Origin: Halieaceae bacterium UBA3479
Lineage (GTDB): Bacteria > Pseudomonadota > Gammaproteobacteria > Pseudomonadales > Halieaceae
NCBI GenBank assembly: GCA_002377985.1
Contig: DFQW01000154.1
Span: 8,073 to 22,434 of the forward strand
Direction of reading: 5' to 3'
DNA length: 14,362 bases
Translations under genes and position numbers: made by a program
Notes under the pieces: model-generated
What the model saw: the letters and a program-made list of their open reading frames with translations, nothing else
Database searches by the model: none
What the model was told of the DNA's origin: nothing
Part shown: positions 8,211-13,813 of the stretch, one piece after another
Numbering within the stretch: position 1 is the stretch's first letter
How the letters are laid out: each line of letters opens with the position of its first letter

Positions 8211-9159
8211 CGGGGATACGCTCGATCAATCTTTCAATAATGTGATCGCTCGAAATTCCTGCCGCTTCCGCCTCAAAGGACACAATCAAACGATGACGCA
8301 GGCAATCATGGGCGACTGCCTGCACATCATCGGGACTGACGTAGTCACGGCCGGCAATCCAGGCATTGGCGCGCGCGCACCGATCTATCGCGATAGTGGC
8401 TCTGGGACTTGCACCAAATTCCAGCCATTCCGCCAGCTCGTTATCGTAGCGTCCGGCCTCGCGGGTCCCCACGATCAACTGCACAATGTATTCCTCAACC
8501 GCCGGCGCCATATGAATATTCAAGACTGCGTGGCGTGCAGCGAAAATATCTGCCTGAGAGACCCTCGCGGCGGGTTGCATCCGCTCCCCACTGGCCTCGT
8601 TGCGCGCCAGCTTGAGGATCTGTTGTTCGGCAGCGGCGTCGGGATAAGACACGCGCACATGCATCAGAAACCGGTCCAGTTGCGCTTCGGGGAGGGGATA
8701 GGTTCCCTCTTGCTCGATCGGATTCTGGGTCGCCATGACTAAGAATAATCTAGGTAATTCGTAGGTTTGACTGCCAATGCTCACCTGTCGCTCGGCCATG
8801 GCCTCGAGCAGCGCAGACTGCACTTTGGCGGGCGCTCGATTGATTTCGTCTGCCAATACGAGGTTGTTGAAGATGGGTCCCCGCTGGAATTCGAAGGCGC
8901 CGGTCTGGGGTCTGAAAATATCCGTTCCCGTGATGTCCCCGGGGAGTAGGTCGGGGGTGAACTGAATTCGATGAAAGCTGCCTTCAATACCCTCAGCCAT
9001 CTCTTTGATTGCACGGGTCTTGGCGAGTCCGGGCGCGCCCTCCACGAGGAGATGGCCATCGGCCAGCAGGGCTAGCATCAGTTTATGGATTAGATCTTGC
9101 TGGCCAACGATCTGTTGGCCCAGCCAGGTTTCTAGTTGCGCGAGGAGTTGATAGTTCAC
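8203..9159 (-). CDS. moxR: MoxR-family AAA+ ATPase
   Basis: A cytoplasmic AAA+ ATPase (318 residues) of the MoxR family. These proteins are thought to act as chaperones that mature or activate client complexes together with VWA-domain proteins. Walker A is GAPGLAKT at 41-48. Walker B is LVLADE at 100-105, followed by INRAPAKVQSALLEAM. Sensor 1 is ATQNP around 143-147, and LDRF at 161-164 carries the arginine of the second region of homology. SPRA further on is the sensor-2 region. The start is a GTG at 9159 with AAAAGG about 9 bases upstream; the protein then begins exactly where MoxR proteins usually do. It is the first gene of the six-gene operon. The client is not evident from the sequence. 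Confidence 0.95.
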   Translation of the reverse strand: MNYQLLAQLETWLGQQIVGQQDLIHKLMLALLADGHLLVEGAPGLAKTRAIKEMAEGIEGSFHRIQFTPDLLPGDITGTDIFRPQTGAFEFQRGPIFNNLVLADEINRAPAKVQSALLEAMAERQVSIGSQTYELPRLFLVMATQNPIEQEGTYPLPEAQLDRFLMHVRVSYPDAAAEQQILKLARNEASGERMQPAARVSQADIFAARHAVLNIHMAPAVEEYIVQLIVGTREAGRYDNELAEWLEFGASPRATIAIDRCARANAWIAGRDYVSPDDVQAVAHDCLRHRLIVSFEAEAAGISSDHIIERLIERIPVA

Positions 9160-9184
9160 GGGTCAGGCCTTTTATACAGCTATC

Positions 9185-9206
9185 TCAGAAATGGCGTTAT
9201 TTCTGA
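9185..9206. promoter_or_regulatory. Perfect 8-bp inverted repeat upstream of moxR (candidate operator)
   Basis: The arms TCAGAAAT (9185-9192) and ATTTCTGA (9199-9206) are exact reverse complements around a 6-bp spacer. The site ends 26 bp before the moxR GTG, within the 109-bp gap to rmf. No U-tract follows on either strand, so it is not a normal intrinsic terminator. It could be a dimeric repressor/activator site or an mRNA hairpin in the leader. I do not recognise the regulator, and no convincing -35/-10 pair could be placed around it. Confidence 0.4.
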
Positions 9207-9268
9207 CCATTACAAGGCCTAATCGTTCGCAGATTCCCCCACTAGGGCGTCAGTTTTTAGGCTGAGGT

Positions 9269-9472
9269 TCAGAAACCCGACAATTTATAGCATGTCAGGG
9301 CCTCTGTGAGGCCCTCTCGCCAGTCATTTCTGCCTTCGCGCCAACCATCCAGCCATCGAGCGCGGGCGATGCCGGTTAAAAAGGGGCAATTTTCTTTTGA
9401 GCGACCGGCCAGTCCCAGTTGATAGCCCTTTTCAAATGCACGTTGAATTCGATTTCGCTTGGGTCTCTTCAT
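9269..9472 (-). CDS. rmf: Ribosome modulation factor (ribosome hibernation)
   Basis: Rmf is a small basic protein that binds 70S ribosomes in stationary phase or starvation and drives pairing into inactive 100S dimers. The 67-residue product matches the family throughout its N-terminal part: MKRPKRNRIQRAFEKGYQLG, then LAGRSKENCPF and WLDGWREGRND, next to E. coli MKRQKRDRLERAHQRGYQAG / IAGRSKEMCPY / WLGGWREA. It is about 12 residues longer than the E. coli protein at the C-terminus. The ATG at 9472 has AGGGA 9 bases upstream. It lies on the same strand as the moxR operon, 109 bp away, with no clear terminator between. Expression under growth arrest is expected from the family, but no specific regulator site can be named. 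Confidence 0.96.
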   Translation of the reverse strand: MKRPKRNRIQRAFEKGYQLGLAGRSKENCPFLTGIARARWLDGWREGRNDWREGLTEALTCYKLSGF

Positions 9473-9505
9473 ATTGTCGGTTCCCTGTCACCTCAGCGGT
9501 TAGCG

Positions 9506-9518
9506 GACGCCGGGCGTC
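9506..9518. repeat. Short palindrome upstream of rmf
   Basis: GACGCC and GGCGTC flank a single central G, giving a near-perfect 13-bp palindrome. It sits 34-46 bp upstream of the rmf ATG, either in the promoter or early in the 5' leader. It may be an operator or a hairpin in the rmf mRNA. It is short and GC-rich, so chance is not excluded. Confidence 0.3.
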
Positions 9519-9617
9519 AAATGAGCGCGGCGGCATGGCATGTTTGCTACTCGGCGGTAGCATCGGGAAAGCGGACCGAACAGCACATTTGCGCGCCGGG
9601 GGAGCGCGGGTGCAATG

Positions 9618-9651
9618 CAGGCACAGGAGGTTCTCTCTCTGATCGTGCCTG
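9618..9651 (+). repeat. Inverted repeat / potential hairpin with GGAGG in loop
   Basis: CAGGCAC (9618-9624) pairs perfectly with GTGCCTG (9645-9651) across a 20-base loop. On the + strand the loop begins with AGGAGG, a Shine-Dalgarno-like or CsrA-type GGA motif, followed by a CT-rich stretch. Whether this part is transcribed rightward is unknown. It lies about 110 bases upstream of the best -10 element found for the DUF3429 leader. Confidence 0.3.
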
Positions 9652-9758
9652 ACTGTTCTCGGCCGGGAAATGGCTCCAAGCGTCCACCGTAACCTGTCGG
9701 TCCCGTGCTGTCGAAAAACAAATTCTTCTCAAAGCGCCTGCTACACAGACGCGATAGA

Positions 9759-9764
9759 TATAAG
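9759..9764 (+). promoter_or_regulatory. Possible -10 element (TATAAG) for the DUF3429 leader transcript
   Basis: TATAAG matches the sigma-70 -10 consensus at five of six positions. No good -35 hexamer is found 16-18 bp upstream, so this is a weak call. If used, transcription would begin near 9771 and give a leader of about 177 bases before the DUF3429 ATG, starting with the GGGCC/GGCCC hairpin and including all the switch-like segments. Confidence 0.22.
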
Positions 9765-9839
9765 CCAGTCATTCCGGGCCCTGGGGCCCAACTCACGGCT
9801 ACTATTTTTTTGCGCTTGGCGGTGATCCGTCACATCGAG

Positions 9840-9910
9840 CCCGGCGTAACTCTTGCAACCGGGTGATCGACTCCCCGGTTGAGCCATCTTCCCCCAGGTG
9901 GCGATTTATT
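9840..9910 (+). ncRNA. Candidate structured leader RNA / attenuator upstream of DUF3429 gene
   Basis: CAACCGGG (9856-9863) forms an 8-bp hairpin with CCCGGTTG (9874-9881), with a 10-base loop. A second hairpin pairs 9883-9888 with 9897-9902 (one GU). An upstream CCCGG (9840-9844) competes for 9859-9863. The 3' arm of the first hairpin, as 9873-9881, can instead pair with 9921-9929, which is the 3' half of the following terminator (six GC plus three GU pairs). The RNA can therefore form either hairpin plus terminator or an antiterminator. This is read directly from base complementarity; regulation is inferred. It may be a riboswitch, a protein-controlled attenuator, or the body of a free sRNA. 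No known family was recognised. Confidence 0.45.
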
Positions 9911-9937
9911 GCCCCGGCTCTGGCCGGGGTTTTTTTT
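9911..9937 (+). terminator. Strong intrinsic terminator immediately upstream of DUF3429 gene
   Basis: CCCCGGC (9912-9918) and GCCGGGG (9923-9929) form a perfect seven-GC stem with a four-base TCTG loop, followed by eight T (9930-9937). It works only in the rightward direction. The neighbouring upstream gene rmf points left, so the terminated RNA must start inside the gene-free region. The DUF3429 Shine-Dalgarno GAGGG (9938-9942) begins at the base after the T-tract, which favours a conditional terminator in the leader over a gene-end terminator. Confidence 0.88.
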
Positions 9938-9947
9938 GAGGGCGCAA

Positions 9948-10385
9948 ATGTCGAATAAAGCCATTATGTTGGTGCTGGGCTATGGTGGACTGGTGCCGTT
10001 TTTTGCTTTCTGTATGGGCGCATGGTGGCTCACCGACTGGCCCGCAGCCCTCTCGCGTCAAGGTTTTATCATTTACTCCCTCGGGATACTGAGCTTTCTG
10101 GGCGGCACCCTGTGGGGCCGGGTTCAGGGTGTGGAAAACCCCAATATGACCCGGCTACTGGTCAGTAACGGCGTCGTCTTGTTTGGCGTGTTTTCCGTGC
10201 TCACGGCGCAGGTTTGGCTCGCTGCGCTGGCATTGATGACGGGTTATTTAGCGCTCTTGTGGTACGAGCGAGGGTCTGAGGTGCTGCCAGGCTGGTACAC
10301 CACAATGCGCTACCGTCTCACCGCGGGGGTGGTGTCGGCGCATCTTCTGTTTTTTATGCTGCAGTCTTATCAATCTGCATCGTGA
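9948..10385 (+). CDS. DUF3429 family small integral membrane protein
   Basis: A 145-residue hydrophobic protein that resembles DUF3429 proteins, for which no function is established. It has about five membrane segments, at roughly 6-24, 39-57, 68-86, 88-106 and 123-139. The opening LGYGGLVPFFAF and the LGILSFLGGTLWG segment fit the family. The reading frame is open back to a TTG at 9879, but that start would place the coding region across a strong terminator. The ATG at 9948, with GAGGG 5-10 bases upstream, is therefore chosen. Its stop lies 16 bp inside the convergent mobA 3' end. Expression is likely set by the leader structure just upstream. The family call is from memory of the sequence pattern. 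Confidence 0.78.
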   Translation: MSNKAIMLVLGYGGLVPFFAFCMGAWWLTDWPAALSRQGFIIYSLGILSFLGGTLWGRVQGVENPNMTRLLVSNGVVLFGVFSVLTAQVWLAALALMTGYLALLWYERGSEVLPGWYTTMRYRLTAGVVSAHLLFFMLQSYQSAS

Positions 10386-10945
10386 TTCAGCAAGTCTGCG
10401 GGTGAATCTGCGTCTTTCAGCCACAGAGCGTCTACCGGAATCGGGCGAGCGTTGAGCAGTTTGAGCAGTTCGCCGAGCTGGGCTCCGCCGCGGTCGATAA
10501 AGGCACAACAATTAACCAGCGTTTCCCTCGCCAGACGCATACAGGGTGAATGACGGCCACTCGGGTCGGTGAGTACCAGGGCGCTATCTTCTGCCCTCCA
10601 AGCCTCCTCAAGTGCGGCAATTAGCCGATCGCTGCTGCTCATCAGGTCGGCGGGCAGAATGATTAAGCTGGCGGTTTCAGTGGCAGAGAGCAGGGCGCTG
10701 ATTCCCGCGCAGGGCCCCCGGAACGGGGTGCTCTCACACAACACTCGATCAGCGTAATGGCCGTAAAAGTGGGCATTTTCTCGGCAGCAAATCAGGATCT
10801 CCCGTGCGTGCGGTGGGCGCGGAACACACGCATTCGCCACTAGCGGTCGCCCGAGAAATGCAATCAGGCCTTTGTCTCTTCCACCCCATCGCCGGCCATG
10901 ACCACCCGCCAAAATACCCAAGCTGAAGTCTCGCTCCGCATTCAA
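10370..10945 (-). CDS. mobA: Molybdenum cofactor guanylyltransferase MobA
   Basis: MobA transfers GMP from GTP to molybdopterin-Mo to make the guanine dinucleotide cofactor used by DMSO-reductase-family enzymes; it acts in the cytoplasm. The 191-residue product has the nucleotidyltransferase signature LAGGHGRRWGGRDKGL at 12-27, with the nucleotide-contacting Lys at 25. GPCAGI is at 77-82, and PAD with the metal-binding Asp is at 98-100 (Asp101 in E. coli MobA). Length fits the family (about 190-200). Trp20 replaces the commoner Met in the signature. The start is a TTG at 10945 preceded by GAGG about 10 bases away; an in-frame TAG five codons upstream rules out a longer form. No other molybdopterin gene is in the window. 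The 3' end overlaps the DUF3429 gene by 16 bp on the opposite strand. Confidence 0.9.
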   Translation of the reverse strand: MNAERDFSLGILAGGHGRRWGGRDKGLIAFLGRPLVANACVPRPPHAREILICCRENAHFYGHYADRVLCESTPFRGPCAGISALLSATETASLIILPADLMSSSDRLIAALEEAWRAEDSALVLTDPSGRHSPCMRLARETLVNCCAFIDRGGAQLGELLKLLNARPIPVDALWLKDADSPADLLNHDAD

Positions 10946-10996
10946 AGTCGTCTGCCTCTATGGGATGATGGCACCTTACCCGTTTGACTATATCTC
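10946..10996. promoter_or_regulatory. Short divergent intergenic region between mobA and tsaB
   Basis: Only 51 bp separate the two start codons, so both promoters must lie here or reach into the opposite gene. On the - strand TATAGT (complement of 10987-10992) is a good -10 match that could serve mobA, with its -35 inside tsaB, but no good -35 is seen. The tsaB ATG has no Shine-Dalgarno: the preceding bases are TTTGACTATATCTC. Confidence 0.4.
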
Positions 10997-11710
10997 ATGC
11001 CGTCCACGCCGCGCATTCTGGCGCTCGATACTGCCACACAAGCCTGCTCGCTCGCGCTCTTTGCGAGCGGTGAGCTGCGGCGTCGCCACGAGATGCTGGC
11101 GAGGGCGCATAACCGGCATATCTTACATATGCTGTCGGAGGTATTGCAGGGAGATGCGCTGGCCGATTCGGTTGATGTGATTGCCTGTGGTATTGGTCCC
11201 GGATCATTTACCGGGCTGAGGGTCGCGGTGAGTGTGGCGCAGGGGCTGGCGTGGTCCCAGAGGTTGCCCGTGCACGGATTTTGTTCACTCACGGCTCAAA
11301 TCTATGTTGCGGGCGAACAGGGTTTACTCGCCGTGGGTGACGCTGTTCTGTCGACAATCGATGCCCAAATAGGAAAACTTTATGGTTTGTGGGGCGTATG
11401 GAACGGACGGGAAGTCACCTTAGGTGGCCCGCCTTTTATCTGCGCTCCGGAAGAGATCCCGGTGCCCGATGGAGCGGTTAACGCGGTGATAGTCGGTTCC
11501 GGTGCCGCTTATCGGCGGCAATTTATGGCCCCGCGCCTGAAAGACGCAGCATTGCACGGTGAGATCACTCCCGACGCGGGTGTGATGGCTCCGCTATTGG
11601 CAAGCGGTGCCATAGCGCTCGATTTGCAGCCAGCCCACCTTCTTTGCCCGCAGTATGTGCAGCGCGATATTGGCTGGAAAAAATTATCTGAGCAGAGCCG
11701 TAATGACTGA
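10997..11710 (+). CDS. tsaB: tRNA threonylcarbamoyladenosine biosynthesis protein TsaB
   Basis: TsaB is the non-catalytic partner that dimerises with TsaD (Kae1) and, with TsaE and TsaC, makes t6A37 on ANN-decoding tRNAs. The 237-residue product has the ASKHA fold pattern: ILALDTATQACSLAL at 7-21 and the highly conserved GPGSFTGLR at 67-75. The histidine-containing helix RAHNRHILHML lies at 36-46. It lacks the full metal-binding HxxxH of TsaD, as expected for TsaB. Length is usual (about 220-240). The ATG at 10997 has no visible Shine-Dalgarno, but the protein begins at the right distance from the first beta strand. Its TGA overlaps the uppP ATG by 8 bp, so the two are probably co-translated. 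Confidence 0.94.
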   Translation: MPSTPRILALDTATQACSLALFASGELRRRHEMLARAHNRHILHMLSEVLQGDALADSVDVIACGIGPGSFTGLRVAVSVAQGLAWSQRLPVHGFCSLTAQIYVAGEQGLLAVGDAVLSTIDAQIGKLYGLWGVWNGREVTLGGPPFICAPEEIPVPDGAVNAVIVGSGAAYRRQFMAPRLKDAALHGEITPDAGVMAPLLASGAIALDLQPAHLLCPQYVQRDIGWKKLSEQSRND

Positions 11711-12494
11711 TTGGTGGCAAGCCATGCTGTTGGCCATAGTGCAGGGTGTGACCGAATTTTTACCCGTGTCTTCCTCAGCCCACCTTATCTTGCCCGCGCA
11801 GATACTGGGATGGCCCGATCAGGGATTGATGTTCGATGTGGGTGTTCACGCGGGCACGCTGTTGGCGGTCCTCTACTACTTTCGCGTTACCCTAACGCGC
11901 TTTTGCCTGAGCTTGATGCCGGGAGAGGGCGCCGATCGCTCCGAACTCTGGGCGCTCTGTGTGGCGACATTGCCAGTGGTGGTTGCCGGATTTTTACTCA
12001 AAGAGTTCGTCGCCACCTATGCGCGAAGCGCTCTGGTGATTGCGATTGCGACTATCTTCTTTGGTTTGCTGCTGGGCTGGGCCGACCGCGCGGCGCGGCA
12101 CAGCGACAATAGGCGTACCGAGATTGGAATGCGTGATGCCCTGTTAATCGGTTTGGCCCAAATGTTTGCATTGATTCCTGGCACCTCTCGGTCGGGGGTG
12201 ACGATTACGGCAGCGCTCTTTTTGGGTTATCCGGCCCGAACGGCAACGCGCTTCTCTTTTTTATTGAGTATCCCGGTTATTTTGGGTGCGTCATTAGTGA
12301 TGCTGCTGTCGGCGCCCGAAGCGCATCTTTTATCGACGGCAGGTAAAATATTGCCGTCACTGGTTGCCTCGGCGATATTTGCCTACATCACGATATCGCT
12401 ATTTATGACCTTGGTTGAGCGAGTTGGCTTGATGCCTTTTGTGATCTACCGCTTGATTTTGGGCTCGGTATTACTGGTTTGGGTACTTCAGTAG
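11703..12494 (+). CDS. uppP: Undecaprenyl-diphosphatase UppP (BacA)
   Basis: This integral inner-membrane phosphatase converts undecaprenyl diphosphate to the monophosphate, recycling the lipid carrier for peptidoglycan and other wall polymers; overproduction gives bacitracin resistance. The 263-residue protein has both family signatures: AIVQGVTEFLPVSSSAHL at 11-28 (catalytic Glu/Ser/His region) and IPGTSRSGVTI at 158-168. Around eight hydrophobic segments are visible and the length is typical. The ATG at 11703 is chosen over a TTG at 11655, because MTDWWQAMLLAIVQG is a normal N-terminus while the longer form only adds residues read out of frame from the tsaB end. It shares 8 bp (ATGACTGA) with the tsaB stop, and its own Shine-Dalgarno is weak, so coupling is likely. 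Confidence 0.96.
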   Translation: MTDWWQAMLLAIVQGVTEFLPVSSSAHLILPAQILGWPDQGLMFDVGVHAGTLLAVLYYFRVTLTRFCLSLMPGEGADRSELWALCVATLPVVVAGFLLKEFVATYARSALVIAIATIFFGLLLGWADRAARHSDNRRTEIGMRDALLIGLAQMFALIPGTSRSGVTITAALFLGYPARTATRFSFLLSIPVILGASLVMLLSAPEAHLLSTAGKILPSLVASAIFAYITISLFMTLVERVGLMPFVIYRLILGSVLLVWVLQ

Positions 12495-12518
12495 ACATTG
12501 GGAGAGAGGACCCCGCAA

Positions 12519-13796
12519 ATGGCGGAAACAACAGAGCTACTCACATTTCTTGGTGAGGCGACATCGCCTTTCCACGCCGTCGAGGCCATGATCCGGCGTC
12601 TGCGGGCGGCGGGGTTTACGGCCCTTGAGCAGTTTGACGGCGCTCACATGACCCCCGGGCAGGGCTATTTTACCGTGCGCCAGGGTAGTTCCCTGATCGC
12701 GATGCGAGCAGGTTCAGACGCATCTGAAGCCGGCTTGCGGCTCGTGGGCACCCATACCGATAGCCCCAATTTGTCAATCAAACCCAATCCAGTAAAGGGC
12801 CGCGACGGCTGTGTACAGTTGGGGGTGGACGTTTATGGTGGGGCACTGCTGAACCCCTGGTTCGACCGGGACCTGGGGATTGCCGGACGTGTGACGTTGC
12901 TGGCGGCAGACGGTGAACTCCAATCTGTCTTGTTTGATAGCAAACGGCCCGTGGCGGTTGTGCCCAGCCTTGCCATCCATCTGGATAGAGAAGCGAATAC
13001 ACAGCGCACCGTGAACGCACAAAAAGACGTGGTGCCATTAGTGATGCTGGGTGAGCCACAGCAATTTGATTTCAGGCAATGGTTGGCGGAAGCCCTCGCC
13101 CAGGAAGACGCAGGCTATCAGGGCGCGCGCGTGATGGATTACGAGCTGTCCCTGTATGACACTCAGCCGCCTGCACTGGTAGGTATTGAAGAGGATTTTG
13201 TCACGTCAGCGCGTCTCGACAACCTGCTCAGTTGTTATGCCGGCTTGACGGCGCTGATCAATGCGGATGACAGCCACGGGTCTGTGCTGGTTGCGACCGA
13301 CCACGAGGAGGTTGGCAGCGCCTCGAGCGTGGGTGCTCAAGGCCCGATGTTGATGGATGCGTTAACGGCAATCGCACCCAATGCCGCGGCTAATCAGCAG
13401 TTGCGTGCACGATCATGGATGCTGTCAGTGGATAACGCCCATGCGGTGCATCCCAATTACGCGGACCGTCACGATGATCAGCATAGCCCCAGATTAGGTG
13501 CGGGCCCCGTGATTAAGATTAATCGTAATCAACGTTACGCAACTAACAGTGAAGGAGCAGCGCGACTCCGCTTGTTGGCGGAGCGGGCCGGCGTGAACGT
13601 GCAGTCTTTCGTCATGCGCTCGGATTTGGCCTGTGGCAGCACGATTGGCCCAATTACGGCAACCGAGACGGGTATCACGACTACGGATATTGGCGTACCT
13701 ACGCTGGGCATGCATTCAGTGCGGGAGCTCGCCTGCGCTGCGGATGTGCCGCAAATCGTCTTGTTACTCGAGTCGTTTTATCGTCGGTTGGCATAG
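12519..13796 (+). CDS. apeB: M18 family aminopeptidase (ApeB type)
   Basis: A cytosolic dinuclear-zinc aminopeptidase of family M18, related to aspartyl aminopeptidases and yeast aminopeptidase I; these form large tetrahedral dodecamers and degrade peptides. The 425-residue chain carries all expected sites: GTHTDSP at 77-83 (His79 ligand and Asp81), Asp234 in ARLDNL as the bridging ligand, DHEEVGS at 261-267 with the catalytic Glu pair, Asp305 in [10 protein letters not shown], and His399 in GMHSVRE. The ATG at 12519 is preceded by GAGAGGAC at a normal distance. A TTG at 12498 would overlap that ribosome site and is rejected. It lies 24 bp after uppP and 17 bp before trpS, consistent with one operon. 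Substrate preference (acidic or broad) cannot be read from the sequence. Confidence 0.93.
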   Translation: MAETTELLTFLGEATSPFHAVEAMIRRLRAAGFTALEQFDGAHMTPGQGYFTVRQGSSLIAMRAGSDASEAGLRLVGTHTDSPNLSIKPNPVKGRDGCVQLGVDVYGGALLNPWFDRDLGIAGRVTLLAADGELQSVLFDSKRPVAVVPSLAIHLDREANTQRTVNAQKDVVPLVMLGEPQQFDFRQWLAEALAQEDAGYQGARVMDYELSLYDTQPPALVGIEEDFVTSARLDNLLSCYAGLTALINADDSHGSVLVATDHEEVGSASSVGAQGPMLMDALTAIAPNAAANQQLRARSWMLSVDNAHAVHPNYADRHDDQHSPRLGAGPVIKINRNQRYATNSEGAARLRLLAERAGVNVQSFVMRSDLACGSTIGPITATETGITTTDIGVPTLGMHSVRELACAADVPQIVLLLESFYRRLA

Positions 13797-13813
13797 GACT
13801 AGAGGTTAATATT

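Larger units (their letters stand above)
9473..9947. other. 475-bp gene-free region between divergent rmf and DUF3429 genes
   Basis: No convincing protein-coding gene is present. The region should hold the rmf promoter (leftward) and the promoter and leader of the DUF3429 gene (rightward). It contains several perfect inverted repeats: 9506-9518; 9545-9550 with 9557-9562 (TGCTAC/GTAGCA); 9618-9624 with 9645-9651; 9776-9780 with 9785-9789 (GGGCC/GGCCC); and 9856-9863 with 9874-9881. It ends in a strong + strand terminator. No tRNA, 6S, SRP, tmRNA or RNase P RNA signature was recognised. The length and density of hairpins suggest at least one structured RNA. Confidence 0.7.

Noticed and set aside
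7524..8742. Long + strand ORFs (about 225 residues each at 7524-8201 and 8068-8742) opposite the DUF58 and moxR genes.
   Set aside because: They are antisense shadows of strongly conserved genes, with no recognisable protein features or start signals.
9500..9796. A 98-residue - strand ORF upstream of rmf.
   Set aside because: Its Arg/Pro/Cys-rich sequence has no domain pattern and looks like a reading of GC-rich non-coding sequence.
9776..9808. GGGCC/GGCCC hairpin followed by a run of seven T, considered as a second intrinsic terminator.
   Set aside because: The T-run begins 12 bases after the stem instead of directly, so it does not fit an intrinsic terminator.
9670..9825. A 51-codon + strand ORF (ATG at 9670) in the gene-free region, with several Cys and an LLFFCAW end; considered as a small protein or leader peptide.
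   Set aside because: No Shine-Dalgarno, no recognisable family, and composition like translated non-coding DNA. It also runs through the candidate promoter and hairpin at 9759-9789.
9879..9947. TTG at 9879 as start of the DUF3429 protein (168 residues).
   Set aside because: The extension would be encoded by the terminator and leader hairpins, has no hydrophobic or family-like sequence, and lacks a ribosome site; the ATG at 9948 has a good one.
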